Origin: Gammaproteobacteria bacterium
Lineage (GTDB): Bacteria > Pseudomonadota > Gammaproteobacteria > Chromatiales > Chromatiaceae
Length of the DNA stretch: 36,770 bases
NCBI GenBank assembly: GCA_020445405.1
Contig: JAGRGQ010000039.1
Location: 1 to 36,770, forward strand
Direction of reading: 5' to 3'
The notes below the pieces were generated by a model, which saw only the letters and a list, made by a program, of their open reading frames with translations, ran no database searches and had not been told where the DNA came from. How positions within the stretch are numbered: the stretch's first letter is position 1; each line of letters starts with the position of its first letter. Shown one piece after another: positions 1-8,831 of the stretch. The position numbers and the translations under genes are program-made.

Positions 1-2150
1 AAGATCGTCTTCGCATAGAGTGCATAGCCATATTCCAGCAGGCGCCGTTGCAGGCGCTTCAACCCCGGTTTGATTGATCCCAGTGCAAGCCGCAGCAGTT
101 GGCGCCAGACGGCGCCCGGCGGCTGATCAAGCTCCCCCTGTTCGTAGCGCAGGCGCATGGCGTTTCGGCGAATTTTACCGCTTGATGTCTTCAATACGCT
201 GTGCGGAGGAGCGATAATCACCTCATCCGGGGGCATCCCCAGCAGATCGGTGACCCGGGCGATAACGCGCTTGCGCAGATCTGTTGCGGAACCGGGTGGA
301 AACTCTCTGGACTCCGCGACCAGGATCAATTTTTCCGTCGCCGAGACGGGATCGATGGTGCCGAACATCGCCACGCAGCCTTTGCGTATTCCGTCGATTG
401 AGCCAGCCGCCTCCTCCGCTTCATAGGGATAGATGTTCCGGCCGCCGCGGATGATCATCTCTTTGCTGCGGCTGGTGAGATAGACCTCGCCGCCGCCGAT
501 GTAGCCGCGATCACCTGTGCACAGCCAGGAACCATCGAACAGATTCCGGGTGGCGTCGGGGTTCTTGTAGTAACCCCTGGTTGCGGAAGGCCCGTTGAAC
601 TCAATCTCGCCCTCACGCCGTTCCGGGAGCTCTCTGCCCCGTTCGTCAACCACCCGGATCTGATAGCCGGGCAGCGGCTGTCCGCAGGCAACCATTTCCA
701 CTGTATCGGGCTCATCGGGACCGGCGGGGAGAGCGTTGCCGCTGGTCAGCAGTTCGGAACGCTTTACCCGGTCTATTCGTGGTCCCCGGTGCAGCGGAGG
801 GAAGGCGAGTCCCACTGCGGCTTCGGCCAATCCGTAAACCGGTGTCATACTCTCGTTGCGAAATCCGTAGCTGGAATATTTTTGGCTGAAGCGCGCCAGT
901 GTGCGCGCGCTTACCGGCTCAGCGCCATTGAATGCCAGGCGCCAGGAGCCGAGGTCAAGGCCGGCGATATCCTCTTCCCTGATCTTGTTGAGGCAGAGTT
1001 CGTAGGCAAAGTTGGGCGCCGCCGATACCGTTCCACGGTGTTCGTGGATGGCCCACAGCCAGCGCTGGGGACGGCTGAGAAAGGCCAGCGGAGACATCAG
1101 CACCAGCGGTATGGCATAGAACAGGCTTCCCAGCCAGGCGCCGATCAGACCCATATCATGGTACAGCGGAAGCCAGCTGACGAAGATATCCTTCGAGCTT
1201 GCCTGGATGGCCTGCCCCATTGCCCTGATGTTGGCCAGCAGATCCGCGTGGCTCAGTATGACGCCCTTGGGTTGTCCCGTGCTGCCGGAGGTATACTGGA
1301 GAAAAGCGGTATCTTCCGCGTTGACCGGCATCGGTGTGAAATCGCCGTCGCCGGCCGTCAGATCCACCGGTGTCACAATCCGTTGTATCGTTTCCACCTG
1401 CGCCTGCAGCAGTCTCGACACCGTCTTTGCTTCGGGTACGGTAATCAGCAGCATCGTCTCTGCGTTGCGCAGAATGGCGGCATGCCGGTGCAGATGGTCC
1501 TCCAGCTGGGCCATACGGACCGGCGGGTAGATCGGCAGCGGCACCGCGCCGGTAAACAGCGTACCGAAAAAACAGCAGAGATAATCCGCGCTGGTGGGAA
1601 GCATCAGCGCAACCCGGTCCCCCTTGCCGACGCCAAGCGCCTGCAGCCCCGCCGCGACCCTCCGGGCCTGCCGGTACAGATCCGAGTAGCTTATCTCGTT
1701 GACCGCACCGTCCTGGTCATACAGAAAGATATGAGTCCTTTGGGGATGATTCGTCAGATGCCAGTCAAGCACCTCGGTTAGCGTCGACAGGTGCGCCGGG
1801 GTCTCCGCGGTACCCTCCGGTTGCGGCTGCTGCCGCGCTGCCCGGAAAACGCTGCCGCTCGCGGGCGCGGCAGCACGCAGGCTACGCAGCAGGTCTGCGG
1901 GCGTCTCGGCGTCGTTGAGCAGAGACTGGGGCAGCGTAATGTTGAAGCTGCGTTCTATGCGCAGTATCAACTCAACCCGGGTAAGGCTGTCGAAACCCAG
2001 CTCCCTGTCCAGTGCCGATGTCAGACTGACCTGCCGGGCAGAGTCCCCCGGGTGCAGCTCGTTCGCCAGTGTCTGAACGATGGCGAGCAGCTCCGCCGAC
2101 TGCGGCGGATGGGCGATGCGGCTCTTGTCGTTGCTGTCGGGGTCGGTCAT
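1..2150 (-). CDS. Fatty-acyl-AMP ligase with N-terminal acyl-carrier domain (3' end outside window)
   Basis: The frame stays open for about 716 codons and runs off the left edge, so the C-terminus is missing. Residues 1-90 form a phosphopantetheine carrier domain with the attachment serine at about residue 55 in GFDSLTRVEL. After a Pro/Ala-rich linker comes an AMP-forming adenylation domain with the core motif YTSGSTGQPKG, then a GDRGYIGGG-type hinge region, and lysine motif SSGKIRR near residue 670. It should activate a fatty acid as acyl-AMP and load a carrier protein, possibly its own. The last visible residues are basic and amphipathic. In homologues I recall, a membrane segment and PlsC-type acyltransferase follow; that is inference. 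Start ATG 2150 has GGAG six bases upstream; an in-frame ATG at 2156 is the alternative. Enzyme class is firm; the final lipid product is unknown. Confidence 0.88.
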   Translation of the reverse strand, partial: MTDPDSNDKSRIAHPPQSAELLAIVQTLANELHPGDSARQVSLTSALDRELGFDSLTRVELILRIERSFNITLPQSLLNDAETPADLLRSLRAAAPASGSVFRAARQQPQPEGTAETPAHLSTLTEVLDWHLTNHPQRTHIFLYDQDGAVNEISYSDLYRQARRVAAGLQALGVGKGDRVALMLPTSADYLCCFFGTLFTGAVPLPIYPPVRMAQLEDHLHRHAAILRNAETMLLITVPEAKTVSRLLQAQVETIQRIVTPVDLTAGDGDFTPMPVNAEDTAFLQYTSGSTGQPKGVILSHADLLANIRAMGQAIQASSKDIFVSWLPLYHDMGLIGAWLGSLFYAIPLVLMSPLAFLSRPQRWLWAIHEHRGTVSAAPNFAYELCLNKIREEDIAGLDLGSWRLAFNGAEPVSARTLARFSQKYSSYGFRNESMTPVYGLAEAAVGLAFPPLHRGPRIDRVKRSELLTSGNALPAGPDEPDTVEMVACGQPLPGYQIRVVDERGRELPERREGEIEFNGPSATRGYYKNPDATRNLFDGSWLCTGDRGYIGGGEVYLTSRSKEMIIRGGRNIYPYEAEEAAGSIDGIRKGCVAMFGTIDPVSATEKLILVAESREFPPGSATDLRKRVIARVTDLLGMPPDEVIIAPPHSVLKTSSGKIRRNAMRLRYEQGELDQPPGAVWRQLLRLALGSIKPGLKRLQRRLLEYGYALYAKTI

Positions 2151-2313
2151 TGCCATCTCCGCCGCGGTTTTCCATCATGCGTCTATGATGCAGTGCATCG
2201 CGGTTTCTGTCAGCTGCCGTATTGATTCGGTTTGATTATATGCAACCGAAGCAGCCTGCTCAGCCGGGGCACTTCAGCCCGCTGTGGGGGGAGAGAGGGC
2301 GGGTTGTCTGAAG

Positions 2314-2883
2314 TCAGTGCGCGTACAGCAGCGTGCCGCAAGCACGCTTTGCAGGCGCCCCGTGACAGACGCTGTCGACTATGAATGCGGAAATCTGGTC
2401 GGGGCGGTTTAAATCGAGCTGGCACAGTCCGGGAGTCTGAGTGAGCAGAGGGGCATCGGATGCGATGGCGACAACCGTTGAATCCTGCAAATACAATAGC
2501 GGGGTGCCCATGGCGGGGCGGTGAAGTTCAATCTTGGGAATTGGCTCGTGCTTGAATCCCTCGACCAGAACCAGATCGAGGCGCTCGGGATCGAGCGCGG
2601 TCAGGATCTCCCCGAGTCTGGGTTCGTCCTCTCGTGCCGGGGTCTCCGCGATCCACGCGATGCTGCGCCGCGAGGCGACCAGCAACTGTTCAGCACCGGC
2701 TCTGCGCAGCAATTGAGTATCCTTGCCCGGAGAGTCCAGATCGAAGCTGTGATGCGCATGTTTGACCACGCCCACCCGGAGTCCATGGGAGTTCAGCAGC
2801 GGAATCAGGCGGGTCAGCAGCGTTGTCTTGCCGGTGCCGCTGTAGGCACAGAAACCGATGATCGGCAGCGGTGATTCCAGCAT
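2314..2883 (-). CDS. mobB: Molybdopterin-guanine dinucleotide biosynthesis adaptor MobB
   Basis: This 189-residue GTP-binding protein assists attachment of GMP to molybdopterin, giving the bis-MGD cofactor of enzymes such as formate dehydrogenase. The N-terminus carries a P-loop, YSGTGKTTLL, followed by the family segment GVVKHAHHSFDLDSPGKDT and the downstream LVEGFKHEPIPKIEL block, both typical of MobB. The length matches the family. I chose ATG 2883 because GGAG lies eight bases upstream; an in-frame start at 2973 would add 30 residues that do not look like MobB. It stands alone and divergent from the sigma-54 activator at 3437, but its product is needed by FdhA encoded 11 kb away. No MobA is visible here. 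Confidence 0.93.
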   Translation of the reverse strand: MLESPLPIIGFCAYSGTGKTTLLTRLIPLLNSHGLRVGVVKHAHHSFDLDSPGKDTQLLRRAGAEQLLVASRRSIAWIAETPAREDEPRLGEILTALDPERLDLVLVEGFKHEPIPKIELHRPAMGTPLLYLQDSTVVAIASDAPLLTQTPGLCQLDLNRPDQISAFIVDSVCHGAPAKRACGTLLYAH

Positions 2884-3436
2884 GTCATCATCTCCAGTCA
2901 GTTGTCCTGGGAACGAACCTGCGCTTTCCCTGAAACAAATAGATAGCAAATCTGATGCCGGAACAATACACATGGTTTAAAGTCCCGTATAAGGGATCTG
3001 TAAATCTCCCGGTTCTTGGCGGAAGAGAGAGCCCCTCTCTCCTGCGGGGGAGGGGGTTGGGGTGAGGGGGGAAGCGGTGGAGTCATTCAGCCCTCACCCT
3101 GGCCCTCTCCCAATCATGGGAGAGCCGGCTTTCACCCGACTCTGATATTGTCCGACTGTAATCCGAAGCCAGCGGCTTCATCCAGTGGCGCATTCACAAA
3201 GTATGTGCGGAAGTTTGGATAAAGCGTTGGTGTTTGTCAGCAATCTCCTGATTTGAGTGGACATAAGCAGTTTGAATTTGCAATCGGAGCATTATGAACT
3301 AGTGTCATGAGTAAATGTGTCCCGAATCCACCTCTTGACTGGGTCAAAATAGACCACTCTCAGATACTGCAAAACGGGCTTTTTCGAATGATATAGCGCG
3401 GTCGAGAATTTATAACAATAGACATAGGAGGATGGA
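2884..3436. other. Divergent intergenic region between mobB and the sigma-54 activator
   Basis: I find no gene in these 553 bases. They hold a double palindromic repeat (about 3019-3125, listed separately) and a small perfect hairpin, GAAGCC-AGC-GGCTTC, at 3165-3179. A TTGACT hexamer lies at 3335-3340 but no convincing -10 box follows at the right distance. An AGGAGG-like ribosome site at 3426-3432 precedes the ATG at 3437. Confidence 0.6.
3019..3125. repeat. REP/BIME-like palindromic repeat pair (copy 1)
   Basis: Two palindromic units face each other. The left unit is a C/G hairpin (CCCCTCTCTCC, TGC, GGGGGAGGGGG) followed by TTGGGGTGAGGG. The right unit is the reverse order, CCCTCACCCTGGCCCTCTCCC followed by AATCATGGGAGAG. 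The same arrangement recurs at 17280-17390. This two-unit inverted layout is typical of bacterial interspersed mosaic elements, which are non-coding and can affect mRNA ends or nucleoid proteins. No transposase is present. Confidence 0.7.
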
Positions 3437-4837
3437 ATGAGCTATGGCGGCGATGGTGTCGCTGCCGGGTATCCGGCAGACGGACCTGAACGGGCCGGCA
3501 TCCGGCTTAAGTCTGTGCTGATCGTGGATGCTCAGGCCGACATCAGGGCTTTCCTGAAAAGGGGACTGGAGAAAGAGTTCGGCCTGGTGGAAATGGTGGG
3601 TGATATTGCGGCCGCGGAAGAGATTCATAGGCGCTGCCATTTCGATCTTATTATCTCGGCTATAGGATTCCGGGATAAGTCCGGTGTCGAGTGGCTGACG
3701 GAACTGCGTCAGCAGCGAAGTCAGACCGAGGTGATCTTTGTGACCGCGCACGCCGATCTGGAGATCGCGATAGCGGCGTTGCGCGCGGGCGCCGCCGATT
3801 TCATTCTGAAACCATTCAGCATGGAGCAGGTGATGTCAGCGGTACACCGCTGCATGGACCGGCGGCAGATGCTACGGCAGGTTCCCGTGCTCAACGGTCG
3901 GAGCAGGCAATTGAACGATCATGGCGGGTTGATCGGCGAGTGCGATCCGATCAGGCAGATCTGTCAAATGATCCACCGGGTAGCGCCCATGCTTACGACG
4001 GTCCTGATCGAAGGCGAGACAGGTACCGGCAAGGAGCTCGCGGCCCGCGGCATACATCGTCTGAGTCGCCGCAGCGGCAGCTTCGTCCCGGTCAACTGCG
4101 GCGCGATCTCGCCCGAACTGCTGGAGAGTGAGCTCTTCGGCCATGTCAAGGGCGCTTTTACCGGCGCTCTGCACGCACGTGAGGGACTTTTCTCGTACGC
4201 CGATGGCGGTACCCTGTTTCTGGATGAGATTGGGGAGATGCCGCTTTCGATGCAGGCCCACCTGCTCAGAGTATTGGAAGAGCGGTGTATACGCCCGGTT
4301 GGATCCAATCGGGAGACGAACGTGGATGTGCGAATTGTCGCCGCAACCAACTGCAACCTCGATAGTGCGGTAAAAGGGGGGAGTTTCCGCGAGGACCTGT
4401 TTTTCCGGATCAACGTCATTACCCTCAGAATGCCGCCGTTACGCGAGCACAAGGAGGACCTGCCCGAGCTGGTGCAATACTTTGTCGAATCACTGTCCAG
4501 GGAACTGGGCATCCCCGCCCCCCGGATCTGCAGCGCGGATATAGGCGATTTGATGGCCTATGACTGGCCCGGAAATGTGCGCGAGTTGAAAAACGTGATA
4601 GAGCGCTGCCTGCTGCTGAATGCACCGCCTGCGCAATGCCTGTCGGGCTCTTTGCCCGGAACCGGTCAACGCGAAGCTGCCGCAGCACCAGGCAGCCTGC
4701 TGCTGGCGGCGGTGGAGAAAAAGCATATTTTGAACGTGTTGAAGATGAAGAACCGGAACAAATCGGCCGCGGCACGCGAATTGGGCATATCGCGCAAGAC
4801 GCTGGAGCGGAAAATACAGGCCTGGGGTACCGCTTGA
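3437..4837 (+). CDS. Sigma-54-dependent activator (NtrC family) with a degenerate receiver domain
   Basis: The 466-residue protein has an N-terminal receiver fold (about 25-140), an AAA+ sigma-54 activation domain (about 163-400) and a C-terminal Fis-type HTH (about 435-462, NKSAAARELGISRKTLERK). The AAA+ domain is intact: Walker A GETGTGK (193-199), the sigma-54 contact loop GAFTGA (239-244), Walker B FLDE (261-264) and WPGNVREL. The receiver is not: the usual acidic pair is D31-A32 and the phospho-acceptor Asp is replaced by Ala75 (codon GCT at 3659-3661), although Thr103 and Lys125 remain. It therefore probably is not controlled by ordinary Asp phosphorylation. No histidine kinase is adjacent. 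ATG 3437 has an AGGAGG-like site five bases upstream. Target genes are unknown. Confidence 0.93.
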   Translation: MSYGGDGVAAGYPADGPERAGIRLKSVLIVDAQADIRAFLKRGLEKEFGLVEMVGDIAAAEEIHRRCHFDLIISAIGFRDKSGVEWLTELRQQRSQTEVIFVTAHADLEIAIAALRAGAADFILKPFSMEQVMSAVHRCMDRRQMLRQVPVLNGRSRQLNDHGGLIGECDPIRQICQMIHRVAPMLTTVLIEGETGTGKELAARGIHRLSRRSGSFVPVNCGAISPELLESELFGHVKGAFTGALHAREGLFSYADGGTLFLDEIGEMPLSMQAHLLRVLEERCIRPVGSNRETNVDVRIVAATNCNLDSAVKGGSFREDLFFRINVITLRMPPLREHKEDLPELVQYFVESLSRELGIPAPRICSADIGDLMAYDWPGNVRELKNVIERCLLLNAPPAQCLSGSLPGTGQREAAAAPGSLLLAAVEKKHILNVLKMKNRNKSAAARELGISRKTLERKIQAWGTA

Positions 4838-5051
4838 ACATAACGGCGCTTGACGGACAGCGTGGTTGGCTTGCTCTTGGCGGTCAGCCTTTCAAAAAGG
4901 GCGGTGTGGAAACTCGAAGGGGGCCCTCCCCGGGGCAGCTGACTCCGGGAGAGAACCCGGACCGGTGAGCCGCCTGGAACCTATCCCGAAATCCTCCACG
5001 GCCGAGACCGCGGGGGATTATGAGACAGGTTCCGGCGATTACAGGCACTGA

Positions 5052-6779
5052 CTACTCGGAAATTATCAGATCGGGTTCAAACCCCATGATAAGGCCGCCC
5101 CAATGGCGTCCGTCGACGTAAATTGGCAGTGACAGGTCGCATAACACCTCGCCGGTATCGCGCACGAAAGTCTGAAGGAGAAAGGGCGCGGTGTTTTTCG
5201 CACGCCGGATCTCGTTTTCGTTGTCTTTGAAGAAGCGCTGGTTCCTGCTGTGCAGCAGATCGTGTTCCGGATTACCCGTCAACGGCTGCGATACCGATTT
5301 GTGGTGCACATAGAGATAGCAATTCACATCCACTGCCAGCATATATTTGGTAGAGGGAAAATGGTCGCGGCACTGATCGTAGAATGCCTGTATCTCACGC
5401 TCCAGGGCAGGCCCGTAAGCAACCGTGTATTTTTGCGGATTGGTGTTTTCGACAGGCCTGTAATTCTGGTCGAATATATCGATTCCCTTGGCGCGCAGCT
5501 GTTGCAACACATTCTGTATATGGTCGCGCCATTCCGACGCTTTCGACAGCACCGCTTCGAAATTACCGGTGCCGGCCTTGAAGTGCGAAACAACGCCCAG
5601 TGTCTCTTCGGTACCGCCGCGCAGGCTGACCGAATATTTGTCGGCCCGGTCCATCCCATCCCGGATCTGGGAACCGAGATCATGAATTTCACTGATTCTG
5701 CTGTGGACCCCGCGATTGGTGGCGGATAACTCTTCGATTGCAGCACTCACTCCCACCAGCTGTTCATGGTTGGTCTCGAAATCCTGCACCATCCTGCCGA
5801 TCTGGTTTGTGGATCTTTCGATCACTTCCCGGGTTTCTGCGGTCAGATCGTCTATCTCGCGCGTACCCTCCTGAGTGCGGTCGACCAATCCGGCCATCTC
5901 TCCGATATTGACACCGATTTCGGCGGCTGCGTCTCTGACTTTTCCCGCCAGCGTGCGGACTTCGTCGGCGACAACCGCAAACCCGCGCCCCATCTCCCCG
6001 GCGCGTGCCGCCTCGATGGCTGCGTTGAGCGCCAGCAGGTTGGTCTGTTCGGAGAATCCCTGCACCATGGAGAGGCTGGTACGGACGTTTTCCGAGTTCT
6101 GGGCAAGACTGGAAACAGTGGTGCGGAAATCGGTGATGTGTTCGCGCACCTGGCCGAACATCTGGTTGACTCCGACCAGCTCCTGGGAGCTGGCGCGCGC
6201 ATCGTCGATGTTGCTGGAATTGAGCTCAGACATTTCGCCGGTACGCTGCGCGATTTCATTCAGTGCGGCGGTGCTCTCTTCGCTGGAGGTGAAAATAAGC
6301 TTCGACAGCTCCTCCTGCCGTGCAGAACACTGGTTCGCTTCCTGGATTGCTTTTCGCAGACGGGTCGAGTCGTACGCGATTTTCACTGTACGCTGGCGTA
6401 TGTCGGAAAAGGTATGCGCCAGATTTTCCGTCAAGTCATTGTAATTACTGCAAAGCCGGCCAATCTCACCGCTATCGGTGATCTCCATCTTGCGCAGCAG
6501 CGTTCCCTTGCCGGAAGCCACGGCCTCCATGTCGTCGGCCATCTCCGAGAGGGGTCCACGCATCATTTTCCGCGTAACAAGAGCCAGCAGCAGAATAGCC
6601 ACCAGTGTGGCTGCGGATGCCGCCAGTCCGAAAATTTCCATACCGGTATAGAGCAGCAGGGTGGTGATGACATGCAGCAGAGCCGGAATGGCAAAAGTGA
6701 AGAAGGTTTTATCAGACGCTGAAGCCGGATCCGGGGGCACAGTTTTTTCTGTTGCGCTGACAGAGTTGCGTTGACTCAT
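5052..6779 (-). CDS. Methyl-accepting chemotaxis protein with C-terminal sensor-like domain
   Basis: This 575-residue transducer has two closely spaced membrane helices (about 26-46 and 50-70) with almost no periplasmic loop, so it lacks an outside sensor. A HAMP-like linker (about 71-125) leads into the MCP signalling domain; the conserved hairpin EQTNLLALNAAIEAARAGE lies at about 244-262. Residues about 430-575 form an extra cytoplasmic domain (YMLAVDVNCYLYVHH, VRDTGEVLCDLSLPIYVDG, HWGGLIMGFEPD) that resembles a Cache/PAS-type sensing fold. It should signal through CheA/CheW to the flagellar motor, responding to an internal cue. Start ATG 6779 has GAGAG seven bases upstream; an in-frame start at 6821 adds 14 residues without a better site. 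A FliA promoter lies about 155 bp upstream. Confidence 0.92.
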   Translation of the reverse strand: MSQRNSVSATEKTVPPDPASASDKTFFTFAIPALLHVITTLLLYTGMEIFGLAASAATLVAILLLALVTRKMMRGPLSEMADDMEAVASGKGTLLRKMEITDSGEIGRLCSNYNDLTENLAHTFSDIRQRTVKIAYDSTRLRKAIQEANQCSARQEELSKLIFTSSEESTAALNEIAQRTGEMSELNSSNIDDARASSQELVGVNQMFGQVREHITDFRTTVSSLAQNSENVRTSLSMVQGFSEQTNLLALNAAIEAARAGEMGRGFAVVADEVRTLAGKVRDAAAEIGVNIGEMAGLVDRTQEGTREIDDLTAETREVIERSTNQIGRMVQDFETNHEQLVGVSAAIEELSATNRGVHSRISEIHDLGSQIRDGMDRADKYSVSLRGGTEETLGVVSHFKAGTGNFEAVLSKASEWRDHIQNVLQQLRAKGIDIFDQNYRPVENTNPQKYTVAYGPALEREIQAFYDQCRDHFPSTKYMLAVDVNCYLYVHHKSVSQPLTGNPEHDLLHSRNQRFFKDNENEIRRAKNTAPFLLQTFVRDTGEVLCDLSLPIYVDGRHWGGLIMGFEPDLIISE

Positions 6780-7089
6780 GACATAGCTCTCTTTTCTCTG
6801 CCCGAATTGGCAATCGTACACAGCATTGGGGTTGAGGATGCGCTCGCAACCGCCTAAACGATACTCCTCCAGGCCAGTTCAGAATTGAATATCCCTGGTT
6901 TGCCCGCAAAACGGGATGTTCCATTATCTGGCCTTATCGGTACCAAAAAATAATTCTTTAACGACTGCCCTCCGCCAAGCTGCCGGCTTTGCTTTCGCTG
7001 TCAGGGTCAGGCGCCGACCGCCTGCAGGAAAGCGTGTAGCGGGATCCGTTCTGGAACGCGCGTAGCGTAAGTGTTGTCTCTATCCGGAT
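6780..7089. other. Intergenic region upstream of the MCP
   Basis: Apart from the FliA promoter these 310 bases contain no supported gene. The part from 6961 to 7089 lies just downstream of the HTH/2Fe-2S protein; I see no clear T-tailed terminator in it. Confidence 0.5.
6934..6960 (-). promoter_or_regulatory. Sigma-28 (FliA) promoter for the chemotaxis transducer
   Basis: On the minus strand TAAAGAAT (6960-6953) and ACCGATAA (6941-6934) are separated by exactly 11 bases. The enterobacterial FliA consensus is TAAAGTTT-N11-GCCGATAA, so the matches are 6 of 8 and 7 of 8 with ideal spacing. The downstream gene is an MCP, a classic late flagellar class. Transcription would begin near 6925, leaving a leader of roughly 145 bases. 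Confidence 0.75.
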
Positions 7090-8559
7090 TCATCCGGCGG
7101 CCTGGCAATACCAGCTGGCGGTATCGAATCCTTTCGGTCCGGCTTCTGCGGTTACCGCGGCGAGCCACTCGCGGGGACCGGCGATATAGAGGTCGAAGCG
7201 ATGCAGCCCTGCCGTAGCCTGCAGCAGCAGTTGCACCAGTTCGGTGGCACTGCAATCCTCTGCAGGCGCACAGTAGACGAAGTTGTCCAGACAATCGCTC
7301 CAGGAGCGGCAGAGATTATCCAGCACGGAGCCGGGCGGATTGCCCCCGACCTGGATCAGGCGCAGCGCCTCGGAATTGTCGATGGTGATGGCCTGCTCAA
7401 CCAGACTCTTTATCGGTGCGAATCCGGTACCTTTGGCTAAGAAAACGGCCGGTGTACTGGAGTCGTCGCGCAGCACAAAACCACCCTCGGGGCCCTCCAG
7501 CACCAGCGTTTGCCTGACTATGGCGCTGGAGAAGAGAGCGTCGCTGAAAACGTCTCCCTGCTTGCGGGCCACCAGAAATTGAAGATTTCGTCCATCGCAG
7601 GGGCAACTGGCGATAAAGAGCTCGGCACAGCTGCCGTTTTCAGCGGTGATCGATACGCTCTGTCCTGCCTTGAACCGCAACGACTGGGTACGCGGGGTCT
7701 GTACTTGAAGCAGCGCCAGGGACTCGCCGACAGGCTCGATCTTGCGCACCGTGGCGCGGATTTTCTGGTGAGGCAACGCCTCCTCGGCGCCGGCTTCCCT
7801 GGCTTCAATCACCAGATCGGAGATGGCGGTATTGGAGCAGGCCAGGATGTATCCCTCCTCCTGTTCCCGTCCGCTCAGCACGAAGTCGTGATTGCGCAGT
7901 TTGCGCACGGCCCCGGAGACGACCTTGCACTTACAGGCACCGCAGTTGCCGCTGGAACAGCCGTAGTCGATATATAAGCCGGCCTTCAGACCGGCCTCGA
8001 GAATGGAGTCGCTCCCCTCAAGAAAGAACTCGTGGCCGCTCGGAAGCAGGCGGATACTGGCGGATACAATTTTCAGCATGATATCCTTTGCGAACAGCGC
8101 AGCCCGCGCATCTTCGGCCCGCTCGACCCGTTGCATAGCCCTCTTCAGTTTCGTGATGCACGCCAAAATGTTGTTGCGCAGCTGATCCTCGGGTGAATCC
8201 AGCGCCGCATTCAGATCGCCCAATGTCTCCTCGAGCAGCGCGTCTGAGCTGTTGAGCGCGGATTTCGTCTGCACCAGTACATGCTGAAACTCCTTCAGCC
8301 GGGTCATCAATATGCCCGGGTCGGGCATCCATCCGTCGCTGTGGTGAATTTTCGGTTTGGCTTCAGCCCTGATTCGCCTGATCTTCTCCAGCATGGGATC
8401 GGCTTCCAGATCGATATGCGGGTAGAGCCGGAGCAGAAGATCCACTGTCAGTTCGCCTTCGAAGGTTTGCAGGTCCTCTTCCCTTATGCGCTTCTGCAAC
8501 TCGCCGCGGCTGACGCCGGCCAGGCGGGCCGCGCGGGACAAAGATAGTAACTTCGGCAT
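7090..8559 (-). CDS. HTH / 2Fe-2S ferredoxin / ferredoxin-reductase-like fusion protein
   Basis: The 489-residue protein joins parts seldom seen together. Residues 5-45 look like a MerR/excisionase-type helix-turn-helix (SLSRAARLAGVSRGELQKRI). A helical linker (about 55-160) follows. Residues about 162-252 are a plant-type 2Fe-2S ferredoxin with ligands C201, C206, C209 and C241. The C-terminal half is ferredoxin-NADP-reductase-like: the pyridine-nucleotide motif KGTGFAPIKS is present, but the usual FAD-binding RxYS is replaced by a segment reading ELFIAS, so flavin binding is doubtful. It could be an electron-transfer protein or a redox-sensing regulator. ATG 8559 has GGAG eight bases upstream. 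It lies downstream of and parallel to the molybdate-type regulator gene, and both are divergent from the formate dehydrogenase locus. Confidence 0.8.
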   Translation of the reverse strand: MPKLLSLSRAARLAGVSRGELQKRIREEDLQTFEGELTVDLLLRLYPHIDLEADPMLEKIRRIRAEAKPKIHHSDGWMPDPGILMTRLKEFQHVLVQTKSALNSSDALLEETLGDLNAALDSPEDQLRNNILACITKLKRAMQRVERAEDARAALFAKDIMLKIVSASIRLLPSGHEFFLEGSDSILEAGLKAGLYIDYGCSSGNCGACKCKVVSGAVRKLRNHDFVLSGREQEEGYILACSNTAISDLVIEAREAGAEEALPHQKIRATVRKIEPVGESLALLQVQTPRTQSLRFKAGQSVSITAENGSCAELFIASCPCDGRNLQFLVARKQGDVFSDALFSSAIVRQTLVLEGPEGGFVLRDDSSTPAVFLAKGTGFAPIKSLVEQAITIDNSEALRLIQVGGNPPGSVLDNLCRSWSDCLDNFVYCAPAEDCSATELVQLLLQATAGLHRFDLYIAGPREWLAAVTAEAGPKGFDTASWYCQAAG

Positions 8560-8831
8560 CGGTATCGCTCCCGCTGCATGCTTCCGGATATTTATAGACG
8601 GGTTTTATTGCAATGATGATAACACCGGTTTCGAGGTATGACCCATGAGAAGTGCCCTGGCGCTTCGGCGCGTTGCACACCGGTCGCATTTTCGGCTGCA
8701 ACAGGCAGTGTCATCCGCAGATTAGAAAGCGGAGCAAAAAATCCTTTTCCCCCGGTCGTTCCGTCGCAGGTCGCTGCCCGGAAGATGTTGCGAAATCCGG
8801 AGCAGCTTCCCGGCGGTTCGTGGCGAGGTCT

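Noticed and set aside
789..1781. Long plus-strand frame of 330 codons
   Set aside because: It lies opposite the acyl-AMP ligase, whose motifs are clear on the minus strand; the plus-strand translation shows no domain.
4838..5051. GC-rich, stem-forming stretch after the sigma-54 activator, considered as a riboswitch
   Set aside because: Short inverted segments (GGAACC/GGTTCC, CCGGG pairs) occur, but no known riboswitch core fits and there is no gene in the right orientation.
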